Assembly (NCBI RefSeq): GCF_026151205.1
Contig: NC_087078.1
Span: forward strand, 8,882,675 to 8,946,674
From: Bolinopsis microptera
Lineage: Eukaryota > Ctenophora > Tentaculata > Lobata > Bolinopsidae
Reading direction: 5' to 3'
DNA length: 64,000 bases
The translations under genes and the position numbers were made by a program. Positions 1-12,100 of the stretch are shown piece by piece. Under the pieces are notes generated by a model. That model was not told where the DNA came from, did not search any database, and saw only the letters and a program-made list of their open reading frames with translations. The first letter of the stretch is position 1; every line of letters begins with the position of its first letter.

Positions 1-1434
1 CACGTGCTTGTTGTCCAGGAAGTCACAGGGCTGGCAGGTGATGAAGAACTGGCATCCGTTAGTGTCTTTACCGCTGTTAGCCATCGACATTATACCGGGT
101 CCTTTGTGCTGCAGGGAGGAATGGTAATCATCATAATGTTAATAGAATACCTTATACCCCCCCCCCCCCCCCCTTATAATCTGGGTTGGAATTTTCTTAT
201 TTTTGTTAGGGTACTATCTTCTAATAAATAAGGTACTTAGCAAAATATAAGTAAGTATAATATATAAGTATGTATAATATAAGTAAGTATAATATAAGTA
301 TGTATGTAAGTATAGGTACAGCAGAAAATCGAATCTTGATATCATCCAAGAAGCAAAGTTTGTTCCTAAACTATCTAAAAACACTACTAATATAATATAA
401 GGTGTTTTTTATGGAGTTAAGACCTAGTTTAGTTTACAGTACACAAGGAGTGAGTAACAGTAAACATAGGTGTTACGGTAACCATGGTAATATAACCTAG
501 CCTTAAAACTTAATCGGACAATTCTAAAGATTACTAAACAGCAGTTCTACCTTGACAGAGAAGTTCTCATCTTCAAAATGTTTGCCGTAAATACTCTGAC
601 TTCCCGTACCGTCGTTATTCAAGAAATCTCCTCCTTGAACCATGAAATCCTTGATAACTCGGTGAAAATGACATCCTTTAAACCTGAAAATATTAAGTTT
701 ATTACATTTTACCATTATAGTATGTAAATAATCTATAACATAAAATTGTCCTGAACGTTTTGGTTTCAGAGTTAAAATCATTTGGGGAAAGAAAATGGCT
801 GCTTGACTACACTAAACTAACCCAGTAATGGCTGCTTGACTACACTAAACTAACCCAGTAATGGCTGCTTGACTACACTAAACTAACCCAGTAGATGGCT
901 GCTTGAAGCTTGACTACACTAAACTAACCCAGTAATGGCTGCTTGAGTACACTAAACTAACCCAGTAATGGCTGCTTGACTACACTAAACTAACCCAGTA
1001 ATGGCTGCTTGACTACACTAAACTAACCCAGTAGATGGCTGCTTGAAGCTTGACTACACTAAACTAACCCAGTAGATGGCTGCTTGATTACACTAAACTA
1101 ACCCAGTAGATGGCTGCTTGATTACACTAAACTAACCCAGTAATGGCTGCTTGACTACACTAAACTAACCCAGTAATGGCTGCTTGACTACACTAAATTA
1201 ACCCAGTAATGGCTGCTTGAAGCTTGACTACACTAAACTAACCCAGTAGATGGCTGCTTGACTACACTAAACTAACCCAGTAGGCACACCGTCCCTCCTG
1301 AACTCCCCAGTACACAGCTGTCTAAAATTCTCTGCAGTTCTTGGCACGTGGTCCGAGAACAGCTCCATCTTTATACGTCCTGCAGGATGACCTCCAATAC
1401 TGATGTCGAAGAATACCACTGGGTTCACTGTCAT
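1..1434 (-). CDS. PPIH: Peptidyl-prolyl cis-trans isomerase H (spliceosomal cyclophilin), partial
   Basis: Cyclophilin of the U4/U6.U5 tri-snRNP; the family catalyses proline cis-trans isomerisation. Three coding exons read on the minus strand: 1277-1434, 551-683 and 1-108, with GT-AG junctions and matching phases, giving 133 codons before the window edge. The ATG at 1432-1434 is followed by [14 protein letters not shown], close to the PPIH N-terminus ([13 protein letters not shown]), and by [11 protein letters not shown], which favours PPIH over other cyclophilins. The core [15 protein letters not shown] carries the catalytic Arg, Phe and Gln, and NGCQFFITC follows. The last visible residues read [10 protein letters not shown]; the Trp usual at the cyclosporin-contact position is Phe here. 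The last part of the protein lies outside the window. A CACAG acceptor-like site just before the ATG suggests an upstream 5'-UTR intron. Intron 1 is filled by a minisatellite that duplicates its donor. Confidence 0.95.
795..1283. repeat. 33-40-bp minisatellite carrying copies of the PPIH intron-1 donor
   Basis: About 14 tandem copies of a 33-bp unit (atggctgcttgactacacta, then aactaacccagta), some with a 7-bp agcttga insertion. The array fills most of PPIH intron 1. On the minus strand each unit ends with TACTGG then GTTAGT, the same bases as the last six of exon 1 plus the donor at 1275-1276. The array therefore starts at the exon edge, not at a random intron point. Confidence 0.95.
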
Positions 1435-2134
1435 CTTGCTGTGAAACTTGGGAGATGAGCGGTTAGTTTAACAAACTTGGGAGATGAGCGGTTAGTTTAA
1501 CAAACTTGGGAGATGTACGGTTAGTTTAACGTGGCAGTAATATTATGGGCTGTTTTGTAGTTCAGGTGCATACCCAGCAATGTGATAATATATAGCCGCA
1601 GGTAATATTATGATTACGTAATAATAATATGTGAACGACCCCTAAATCAATTATTTATGTACATTATTGTAGAGAATTATCACTAAGATGTGGTTCACAA
1701 CATTACAATAATAATGTTAACTGTCTGATCAAGCTCTAGATCATAAAAAAGATTCAAGGAAAACTCTCAACTCAAAAGTGAATAAATTATGATAATATTA
1801 TAAAATATTTATACTCTTGAACACACGGTATAATTCATAAACTGTCACGAGAAGGAGTTCAAAAATCAAATAATTAAAATATTAAGAGTAAATATTATAC
1901 CTTAACACAAGTTATTAAACTTATCTTGTTGCAATAATATTTCTAAATTAAGAAATAGTGACAAAAATTCAACATGATATATCCGAACTTCATTAAAAGG
2001 CATCTTTGTTACAACCAAAGGTTTTCCATCTCCAATAAACTGGCAAATTGTCACATACAAAAATCAGAATCAGACTGATTTGAACACCATGGTAACCTGG
2101 TAACCTGGTAGCCTGGTAGCCTGGTAACCAGACC
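1435..2134. other. Intergenic gap between PPIH and FCP1
   Basis: No coding exon seen. Positions 1441-1533 hold three copies of a 30-bp repeat (unit begins acttgggagatgagcggtta) just upstream of the PPIH start. The rest is AT-rich. The last part contains the 3' UTR of FCP1, with a short 10-bp repeat (gtaacctggt-like) at 2090-2128. As PPIH and FCP1 are both on the minus strand, the PPIH promoter must lie in this 0.7 kb. Confidence 0.7.
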
Positions 2135-5100
2135 TCAAGTATCAGTGGTACACTTCCAGTTGTCCCCCTCCGCTGCTTCATCTAGTTGGTCTGTGAACTC
2201 TGCCTCTAATTCATCCATCAGTTCTCCTTCCAGCGAGTTATCAGATCCTGGGATGATTAGTTACTCGGCTACATTGTCACTAGTGACTAGTGACTAGTGA
2301 CTAGTGACTAGTGACACTCTAGTTAATTTACTCGGCTACATTGGAAATTTCAGCTTTAACTATTTAACTAAACCGACATATAAGATATCAGAGGGAAACC
2401 TTGAAAATTAATAGTCAATGTTTAATTTTGGAGAAAACACCCGATCTCTTCAGATTACAACTATATAATTCTATCATAGTAACCATGGTACCTAAACTGT
2501 AGGGTTACCGTAAGTAACTACATAGTAACCATGGTAACTAAACTGTAGGGTTACCGTAAGTAACTACATAGTAACCATGGTAACTAAACTGTAGGGTTAC
2601 CGTAAGTAACTACATAGTAACCATGGTAACTAAACTGTAGGGTTACCGTAAGTAACTACATAGTAACCATGGTACCTAAACTGTAGGGTTACCGTAAGTA
2701 ACTACATAGTAACCATGGTAATTACACTGTAGGGTTACCGTAAGTAACTACATAGTAACCATGGTACCTAAACTGTAGGGTTACCGTAAGTAACTACATA
2801 GTAACCATGGTAACTAAACTGTAGGGTTACCGTCAGTAACTACATAGTAACCATGGTAACTAAACTGTAGGGTTACCGTAAGTAACTACATAGTAACCAT
2901 GGTAACTAAACTGTAGGGTTACTGTTAGTAACTACATAGTAACCATTGTAACTAAACTGTAGGGTTACTGTTAGTAACTACATAGTAACCATGGCTGGTA
3001 ACTAAACTATTATTCTATACCATATCCGTCCTGCTCCCCTTCATCTCGGTCCCCCAGAAGTTCCTCCTCCTCCTCCGCATCCACCTCACTTCTACTCCTC
3101 TTCCTAGTAGGTAGGGTGGGGTCCTCTGCTGGCGGTCCTGTCAGTTCATTGCTCTCCATAGACTCTGCTTCTGAGGAGTCTTCCGAGTCTGGTGGGGATT
3201 TAGTTATTTGTTGGAGTTTATTTAATTTAGTTATTTGTTTGCAGTGAGGAAGGGGCCTGTTACCATGGGTATCCAATATCTATAAGCTGTAACAAAGTGT
3301 TTATATTATAACCTTTGTAAGTAAGATCTAGAAGTAATAAATAGAATACTAACCGGTGGGGGAGGAATAGTCGGACTCAGATCCGTTAGCCAGGATATCA
3401 TCCACCTCACTAGTCATAGCTTCCAGTACCCCTTCTCCAAGGGAAGCCTTTAGTTCTGTCTTTAGTTCCGCTAACATAGGCTCCGGACTCCGGGACTTTG
3501 ATCTCTTTCCTCCGGTCAAACCTTGCCATTCAAACGTCTGCGGAGGCAATATTTAAGAATTTAAGACCTGGGTTTTCTACAATAACTTAACATCGATTTA
3601 TGATGAATTCATCACAAGCAATTATTCACAATAACTAGCAGTAGATAAGAACTAATAACCTCCTAAAGACAATATAGACTAGCTGTTAACATGAGCAAAA
3701 GCAATTATTAACTCGTGTGCAAATGAATAATTATAAATAAATAAGCACAATTAATAAATTAAACACAATTGATAAATAAACACAATTGATAAATAAACAC
3801 AATTGATAAATAAAGACGATTAACAAACAAGTTTTTAAGTTAAGTATTAGAGAAGAAGTTACCGTAGTGGGGTAGTTCTCCCACACCTCAAAACATCTCC
3901 ACAACCACTGATCAGTGACAATCTTGATCCCCATCTTGAGAGCCTGGTGTACCTTCCCCGTGTCACTCCTGGAGGTGACCAGATGGGTCGTCCGCTTAGT
4001 TCCGGACTTTACTAATGTCATACTCACTGACGCTCCCATCTGGTTAAGGGAGTTAGTGAAATTAGAAGGGTTACAAGTTAGAGTGGATACTGGTAACCAT
4101 GGTTACTAGTAACTACACATGGGTAATTTTATGATGCACAAGAATCTAGGACTAAATTATAATTATCCCAATAATTATGATAACTAAATACAGTAAGGGC
4201 AGTAAGGTACAACCTATAGCTATATTATATAAATAGTTAATGTACCTGAAGAGCAGCACACCAGATAGGATGGTTCCGTGGGTTAGGAAAGTTGGTAGGA
4301 ATGATACCACTGAACACAATGTAACTATCTGACAGAACCTCTCTGAGCTGTGGCAGGATGGTTTTAGTGTCCGGGAGCTTCTCCACGTCTAGAGTTTCTG
4401 TGTAGTTCTCATAAAACATATCGTGGATCTGGGAGGCAGGGTTAGGGTTGAGACAGGGGAAACTGTAGAAAAGGAGATCTAATTTTAAATTATGCCTTAA
4501 GTATTTTGTTGTCTCGCTATCCAATAACTCTATAAAATCCCTGCTTCCTTTAGTCATATCAATGAGAAAACGATAGGAAGTCTTCAACAAACTACCATAA
4601 TTAACAACACACCACAACATTTGAACTTTAGTATAAAACACAACACAACATTTGAACTTTAGTATAAAACACACCACAACATTTGAACTTTAGTATAAAA
4701 CACACCACAACATTTGAACTTTAGTATAAAACACAACACAACATTTGAACTTAAGTATAAAACACAACACAAATGTTACCTTTGTCAAGAGACCACCTAA
4801 TGTGTCCAGGTATCTATCCTGATCGGTCTCAGCTTTGCCACTGTAAAGTTTAAACAGAGGAGAAGACATCCTGATAACATCTCTCTCCTTCTGCCGCTCT
4901 GGACCTCCCTCCACAAACTTCATGTAGAACTCGGACAGACCCTTGACATGATCCTTGTGTTTGCATAATGTTGATATTATTGGTTCATGCTCATTTTCTG
5001 ATGATTCATGGCTTGAGTTCTCTGAAAATTTTACTCGTTTGGATGATGTATTATTAGAAGCGGTTGCTTCTTCTGTGTTGGCCGATGATTCTTCAGTGGT

Positions 5101-8100
5101 CTCTGATGACTCTTCAGTGTCCATGGCTTCTGCTAATTCATTCTTAAGTTCTTGTGTGTCTAAAATTGAATGCACTTCCTCTGGCTCTGAGCTCGATTGT
5201 CCGCTATCCGGTCTCGACAGTTTATCTGATACTCTCTGAACATGAAGGAGGGCCAACTCAAAGTTACCATCCAGCAAGAGAGATTTGAGGATTTGGAAGA
5301 CTTTACTGTAATCTACTGATCCGTTCTTGAGCAAGGGCACGTGTTCGACACACTTTATGTTGCTGTGCGCTGTCCTGTAACAAACCGCGTTGGAGGATCC
5401 ATTTTAATTTATTCGTCAAGTTTTGTAGCCTGTGCTTTACAAGGATTTTATTGAACCAATTCATGGATTAGATGTACTAGCTCGTTAAATCAAACTTAGT
5501 ATTTAAATAGATAGTTGCTAATTTGTTAGTTACTTAACAAAAACTAACCTGACACAGAAAGATGTCTGCTCAATGTCCAGAGGTTTATTTTTCTTGAATT
5601 GGGCTATCTCTGAGTAGCCCTGGGCTGAGTCCTTCCGAAGTTTAGAATGTCGAGAATTTGGATCATTGATATCCCCTACATCCTGAAGGGTTACCAAGTT
5701 TACCATCAGAATTTAGCTTTAGGGCCATTTGCATTGCATCAAGTAAATATTTTGATCATAGATCGGTTAATTGTGAGGCAACATGCATCTAATATTAAGA
5801 AAGGTACATAATTTAAGTTGAACATCTTATATAATATTTATATCATATTCTAGTAGTAAGAACTAAGAATTACTAGTAATCATTAACATACTGGTTATTT
5901 ATGTAGTAAAAACACTAACAAGCTGGTTATTTATGTAGTAAACACACTAACAAGCTGGTTGTAAACACTAAACACTGTAACATTACCTCAAAGAAGCTGT
6001 AAGGTCTGACTCTGATAAGATTAGGACAGTTAGTCCACATATCAAACCTATCGTCTATAATAACCACCATCCGGTCCCCTTTAGGGAACAGAGCCTGTAA
6101 CTTGTGTACTTTGGAGTGGTTATCAAAACACTCGTCACGTGATAGGATCCGCGAGGAAAATATTCTGAAAAATAAATTAAAATAAACATTTTGGACAGTG
6201 GGTGGAGTTCAATGACTGTGCGGAAGATCGAATCTTTATAACTTGAAACTAGATCCCAAAATTTCAGTAGATGTAAAATATTTTAATCCATTGCAAGTTG
6301 CTCACTTTCTGTCAGGGTCAATGTAAGAAGTGGAACTATAAAACTCACTTTCTGTCGGGGTCAATGTAAGAAGTGGAACTATAAAACTCACTTTCTGTCA
6401 GGATCAATGTAAGAAGTGGAACTATAAAACTCACTTTCTGTCAGGGTCAATGTAAGAAGTGGAACTATAAAACTCACTTTCTGTCAGGGTCAATCATGTA
6501 AGAAGTGGAACTATAAAACTCACTTTCTGTCAGGGTCAATGTAAGAAGTGGAACTATAAAACTCACTTTCTGTCAGGGTCAATGTAAGAAGTGGAACTAT
6601 AAAACTCACTTTCTGTCAGGGTCAATGTAAGAAGTGGAACTATAAAACTCACTTTCTGTCAGGGTCAATGTAAGAAGTGGAACTATAAAACTCACTTTCT
6701 GTCAGGGTCAATGTAAGAAGTGGAACTATAAAACTCACTTTCTGTCAGGGTCAATGTAAGAAGTGGAACTATAAAACTCACTTTCTGTCAGGGTCAATGT
6801 AAGAAGTGGAACTATAAAACTCACTTTCTGTCAGGGTCAATGTAAGAAGTGGAACTATAAAACTCACTTTCTGTCAGGGTCAATGTAAGAAGTGGAACTA
6901 TAAAACTCACTTTCTGTCAGGGTCAATGTAAGAAGTGGAACTATAAAACTCACTTTCTGTCAGGGTCAATGTAAGAAGTGGAACTATAAAACTCACTTTC
7001 TGTCAGGGTCAATGTAAGAAGTGGAACTATAAAACTCACTTTCTGTCAGGGTCAATGTAAGAAGTGGAACTATAAAACTCACTTTCTGTCAGGGTCAATG
7101 TAAGAAGTGGAACTATAAAACTCACTTTCTGTCAGGGTCAATGTAAGAAGTGATAGTGTCAGCGTAGTCACGTGCTCCCATTGTGAACACGTGCAGCTCG
7201 TACAATCTGCTCATGTCCTTCAGGAACTCCAACGTTCCTGGTCTCAGTCTGGTGGAGTATCTGGAGAGGGGAGAGATTTACGTGTTAAGTAAAACATACA
7301 CTCTCTGGAGTCTGATAGTAAGCATTTTATGATAGTAAAATATCCTAAAGATATTTGCTATTAAAGTATTAAGTGTTACTCAGAATGGAAAGGAAAGAAA
7401 TCTGCCAAATAAAAGATAATCACAGTATTCCTCACTAAAAACCTGAATTTCTTGTTAGAAAGATAAAAGTGAAACACGCCCGGAATTCCCTCCGGAATGT
7501 TATCAGTAGTGGAAGTGTGTATGATGGTCTGGTCCAGATCCACCACCAGGGTCAGCTTCTTCCTCTTCAGCTGGTGGAGGATATCTGACATTCCCAGGGC
7601 AGACGCTTCTGATACGCTTACTGATACCTGGGGGTGTTATCAGTTTAGTTACCATGGTTACTATGTAGTTATCAGTTTAGTTACCATGGTTACTATGTAG
7701 TTATCAGTTTAGTTACCATGGTTACTATGTAGTTATCAGTTTAGTTACCATGGTTACTATGTAGTTATCAGTTTAGTTACCATGGTTACTATGTAGTTAT
7801 CAGTTTAGTTACCATGGTTACTGTGTAGTTATCAGTGAAGGGACGTGGAAATGCGAACAAATAAAATCGGGTTTTAAACTTTACTATTAAACTTAAGAAA
7901 AAATGTTATCATGAGTAACGACAACAGTTCAAATAAAAGACCTGTGGAATAGCATGCAGCATAGAAACACTCCTCTCAGAACTGATAGTTTCGTCATCCT
8001 TCAGATCCTTGCCACACTCCGTACACAACCCAAACGCTACAATAGGATGTAGACATCCCTCCTTACACTTCACTATAACCGTGTTCTTTGGCACACTGCC

Positions 8101-8283
8101 CACTTCCACACACACTTCCGTTACTGTCTGGAAAGACTTGGCTCGGTAGTCCTGCACTTTGTTCGGCTTGTCCGGGGTCTTGTACTTGAAGAGGAGGCCA
8201 TGTTGTCTTACTTTACGCTGGGGCTTGGCGAGGATTCGCACTATTTCTATGTTTTCTTCTAGCTTGTGCTCTAGTATGTTCAT
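2135..8283 (-). CDS. CTDP1: RNA polymerase II CTD phosphatase FCP1
   Basis: FCP1 dephosphorylates the C-terminal repeats of RNA polymerase II so the enzyme can be reused; it is nuclear and binds TFIIF. Eleven exons (minus): 7942-8283, 7443-7627, 7126-7260, 5987-6164, 5549-5682, 4780-5374, 4246-4428, 3863-4039, 3354-3537, 3021-3188, 2135-2247. They total 2394 nt, an open frame of 797 residues. Order: N-terminal Cys-rich region (GCLHPIVAFGLCTECGKDL), phosphatase domain with the DxDxT motif VVDLDQT near residues 144-148, RLRPGTLEFL and the acidic pair VVIIDDR near 258-259, a long acidic Ser/Glu spacer (exon 6), a BRCT domain (SDSYIVFSGIIPTNFP to DQWLWRCFEVWENY, about 548-640), then EVDDIL and the acidic helix DELEAEF that in the family contacts TFIIF. 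The intron-2 donor (GTTTTT) is weak but is the only one that keeps phase. The start is the first ATG of the open exon. Confidence 0.96.
2476..2998. repeat. 46-bp minisatellite in FCP1 intron 10
   Basis: About 12 tandem copies of a 46-bp unit built around catagtaaccatggtaact and gggttaccgtaagtaacta. It fills the intron from just inside the exon-10 donor to about 230 bp before the last exon. The core gtaaccatggttac is palindromic, and the same core recurs in the intron-1 array at 7635-7837. A separate 10-bp repeat (ctagtgacta) lies at 2276-2312 beside the acceptor of the last exon. Confidence 0.95.
3735..3825. repeat. 17-bp AT-rich tandem repeat in FCP1 intron 8
   Basis: About five copies of cacaattgataaataaa within intron 8, close downstream of the exon-8 donor. 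Simple tandem repeat, no coding signal. Confidence 0.85.
4610..4778. repeat. 33-bp minisatellite abutting the FCP1 exon-6 donor
   Basis: Five copies of a unit like acaacatttgaactttagta then taaaacac. On the minus strand the array begins directly after the donor of exon 6 (AAAG then GTAACATTTG). The first unit overlaps the intron side of the 5' splice site. Confidence 0.9.
6300..7150. repeat. 43-bp minisatellite carrying 20 copies of the FCP1 exon-3 end and donor
   Basis: About 20 nearly identical 43-bp units. On the minus strand each unit holds 27 nt identical to the end of exon 3 (encoding TSYIDPDRK) followed by the donor GTGAGT. Only the most upstream copy, at 7126, is joined to the rest of the exon. 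Use of any later donor would add 43 nt and meet an in-frame TGA at once, so productive splicing must select the first of the array. Confidence 0.97.
7635..7837. repeat. 32-bp minisatellite in FCP1 intron 1
   Basis: Six copies of gttatcagtttagttaccat then ggttactatgta, ending a few bases from the exon-2 acceptor (ACACCCCCAG on the minus strand). It shares the gttaccatggttac palindrome with the intron-10 array. Confidence 0.95.
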
Positions 8284-9033
8284 GTTAGAGTCCTAATAAA
8301 CTGAAGTAGCAAAAGTTATCATTAATAGCTGCTCACTGAGTTATTAAATACGTAATAAATTACAAAATTACGGTGTTAAGTAGTTAAATTACGGTATTAA
8401 ATAGTTCCCACTGAGCCTTTGCTGAACTGCTTTGGTTTGAACTTTGATAAAAAATAGTATTGTCTACTTTGTCTACACAATAAAACTAAATCGTTTGACT
8501 GTAAATATTTTCTCTGACTACTAAAAATGTACGAATACGTAATATTAATGTTGATCTGCTGAAATATAAATCAACTTTAACACTTTAATAAGTGGAATGG
8601 AATTGCAAGGAAATAATATGAAATCTATGAAAATCTGAAAACTAAATCTGAAAATTAATTCAAAAGTAAAAAACTGGATATAAAACCACATCAACGTTAA
8701 AAAACTGTAAATCTCAAAAGTATTACAAACTTTGCGTACAAATCAAAATAAATTCTGAACTCAAATGCATTGCGTTAAAGTTGTTAAAAATTCATTAACG
8801 TAATAGAGTATTAGGTAATTAGGTATTCAATCTTACTACTTACTTCATAATAATATTCATTCAGTAATCATATTAAATAATATGAAATATAAAATATTAC
8901 CATGCATGGTTTTGCTTCACAGTTCCAACATGCTTTTAAGGAATAATAACGATACTGTCTAATAACTTAATAAGTAATCCCATAGATAAATATGGTATAT
9001 TTTATATGTTATGTTTAAATTGTTTATGATACA
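8284..9033. other. AT-rich intergenic region upstream of FCP1
   Basis: No exon seen on either strand; very AT-rich with no clear repeat. It should contain the FCP1 5' UTR and promoter at its left end and possibly the end of the ADHFE1 transcript at its right end. No canonical AATAAA for ADHFE1 was found close to its stop. Confidence 0.6.
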
Positions 9034-9169
9034 GGTGGCTCAGATCTACAGTTGATATATGACACGTGTCTAGGAAGCTCCCCCGCTTTACAAGATGCAA
9101 CTGAGGAACTTGCTTTGCAAGAGGTGCAGATTAGAGCTTCCTGACATTTAGTGTGAACTCAGAGCCACC
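9034..9169. ncRNA. Long nested stem-loop next to the ADHFE1 stop codon
   Basis: Five inverted pairs nest in one 136-nt hairpin: ggtggctc 9034-9041 with 9162-9169 (8/8), acac 9062-9065 with gtgt 9151-9154, aggaagctc 9072-9080 with 9134-9142 (9/9), tgcaact with aggtgca (6/7), and a terminal cttgc-ttt-gcaag at 9109-9121. It lies 11 bp past the ADHFE1 stop, so it is either a 3'-UTR structure of that minus-strand gene or an independent RNA or small element. I could not match it to a known RNA family. Confidence 0.55.
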
Positions 9170-9180
9170 CGACAGAGTTA

Positions 9181-12100
9181 TTAGTAATTCTTCATGGAGT
9201 TAGCGTATATCTCAGCTATAGGCTCAGCAGTAGCATCAATAGGAGATATACACAACACTCTCTTTTGGGGGAGAGCACCCGCTACAAGACCGGGAATGTC
9301 ATCGTCAGAGTATCCTAGAGCTCCTAGACCATCAGGGACATCTAGATCATGCAGGTATTCTCGGAGCACATCCGGCAATGCTTTACCTGCAAATAAGGGT
9401 ACTGCAGATCACGGAAGTGGTTCGATTAGGACAGCATAATGAACCAAGCTGCCGTGGGCAGCCAGCATTTGACATAAACTGCTAAATTCTTGGCATAGTT
9501 TGAAAAATACAAGATCGCTATTTCAAGCATATCTCCCAATTTATCAGGATCACCAAAAGAAACCCCCCACTAAATCTCAAAGAGTAAATGGTAATCAGCC
9601 TGCATGTGACTAGGATAAAAACATAAAAGGTAAACTAGTAACCAGACTAACCCGCATCCTCCTTCCTGACAGGCTTCCCACCGAGCAGTTCAGCAATCTC
9701 GGCATGTCTGTCTGGAGACGAGTCTGCCGTGGCTGCAAATACTGCCGGGGCTGTAATACACACTGACAGACCGTGTGGGATCAACTTCTCCTGGGGCAGT
9801 CAACTGTCAGCTTTGTTAAGGGGTTTTTAAAATATAGAGTTAAGCAGTAAAATGAACAATTTGATTTGTTGATACGAGTTTCTGTAGAAGGAGGCATGTA
9901 CCAGTGGTGAACAAGTTGATATAATTAGATAAAGTTGATCAGATCATTACCGAAGGATAGTTATCAGCCCTATAGTTCCTGTTTAGTCCACTGATAGAGT
10001 AAGACAGCCCATGACAGAGATGCACTCCAGCATTCCCAAACCCTACCCCTGCCATAGCGCTAGCAAGGTGCATGTTTTGTCTAGCTTCGTAGTCCTCGGG
10101 ATCCTTTACCGCTCTTTTAAAGTACTTAGCAGTGATGAAGCAGGCGTGTCGCGACCAAACGTCGCTTAGTGGGTTACTGCCCTAAAATATAATATGGGGT
10201 AAGGTTATGTAGGATTTATATGTAGGATTATGTAGGATTATTTAGGATTATGTAGGATTATGTAGGATTATGTAAAACAACATTTATGTAGAATTATGTT
10301 GGATTATGTCGATTAAAAACGACAACCAAGTATTTGTAAAAATATACAACGGTTGTCCGTTATTTAAATGCAGCATCTAAATTGAACAATTTTAAAGATG
10401 ATATTAATTGTTTAAAGATACTGATGCAATGCACAATGCACATACATGATACAGTATACACATGTCACATCTGTACTGCTACAGTATTTACCTGGTAAGC
10501 AGGTCTAAATTTAGGATTGGTAGGAGCGGGTCCGGGCCGGTCAGTGTAGGGTAGAGCAGTGTAACTCTCTATAGCGTGACACAACACATCAAACCCACTG
10601 TACGCTGTAACGCGCTCCGGCATGGTTAGGATGTTCTCTGGGTCGACTATTCCCAGTGTCGGTCTTATTGCTCTGTTTGCTATTCCTGGGGTAGTTATTA
10701 GATGTTAATTAGTAACACACCTTATATGGGCATCACGTGTCTCTACATCTCCTTATATGGGCATCACGTGTCTCTACATCTCCTTATATGGGCATCACGT
10801 GGAATCATCAGTCCTGACCTTCTACAAAGAACGTTATGAAATAAAAAGTGAAAATAAGAAAATAAAACGACCACTAACCAGTCTTGGCTTTGAGAGGTTC
10901 GTAATCAAACACAGAAACCCCCGTAGTCTCGCTACCAGTACCCGCAGTAGTAGGTACTGCTATCAGCGGTGACAAAGTCCTGATAGGTTGATAATAAGTC
11001 TTGAGTCTGGAACACTAGCTTAGTAAGAGAATATTGATAGCAGCTGAAGGGGCTAGTTTGAAAATTCGGCTTAAAATACCTACAAATAGCACAGGAATAA
11101 GTTTGTGTAAATATCTCCAGTTATAATTACTTCAATAGTGTTTTCAAGATTTACTTGAGGTACATAATATGAAAGCTTGTGAATTGCTATATATCTGGTT
11201 TATATATTTATGATAGTTTATATGATATATATATAATACTAATTGTGTAATATTTCAGTATGTACCCCAAGGCCCAAACATGTTGTCTGTGGGGTTTGAT
11301 AATTGCTTAGTACTAACTGGTGTTTCATTGCTTTGTGATACCTATAAAGTTAACAAGCTTACCTTGTGACAGGGAGGCCACGTCCAACAGGAGCATTAAC
11401 AAAGTCTAGGAAGTCAGCCTCAGGGTAAGCATTGTAAAGGTTTGCTGCTTTGGCTGTGTCGATCACACTACCTCCTCCAACCGCTGCAGGGGGGGGGGGA
11501 TTTAGATAATTGCAATTTATCATACACTGTAATTGTTATGTGAATGATATAGGTTTGATCATCCATCTGCCTAGAATACACGAAAGTGAAATGTAAAACT
11601 AATTAGAGATTTAAAATTAGGTATCAAGATAGATTAGATTATGCAAACTGACATAACCGATACCTACTGGAAAGTTCCAGCACAGTAATAATGGTTAAAA
11701 TGTGATAATGGATGAAATGCACTTACCAAGAAACGCATCAGGGTTAAGTCTTCGAGCAAATTCGATGCATTCTTTGAAACTGGAATCAGTAGGTTCAACA
11801 CGGACATTGTCAAACAATTCAAATTGCACTCCAGCTCTTTCAAGGGCTTCCACTGCTTTAATTACTGGCGGCAAAACAGCCTGAAATATTTTCAAGTTAC
11901 AATATTCTAACAATTTCAGTATTCCATGTATTCAACTATTTCACAAAACGATTGACCCATTAACATTTCTCCCCAAGCTGAAGTTTTAAACTTATGTAAA
12001 TTCACATTTTACAGTAATTATTAGTTCGATATAACTTCTAATAACTACAGATTATCTTAAATGGCTTGTCAGTCAAGAGCAGCAAGTTTCTTTGTCATTC

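Noticed and set aside
2276-2312. Telomere-like or origin-like short repeat
   Set aside because: Only four or five copies of a 10-bp unit next to a splice acceptor; ordinary intronic slippage.
6300-7150. Regular array that could suggest CRISPR
   Set aside because: Units are identical throughout with no variable spacers, the DNA is eukaryotic, and the unit contains an exon edge.
9034-9169. SECIS element in the ADHFE1 3' UTR
   Set aside because: The required ATGA/GA quartet and apical AA are not evident on the minus strand, and ADHFE1 has no in-frame TGA before its stop.
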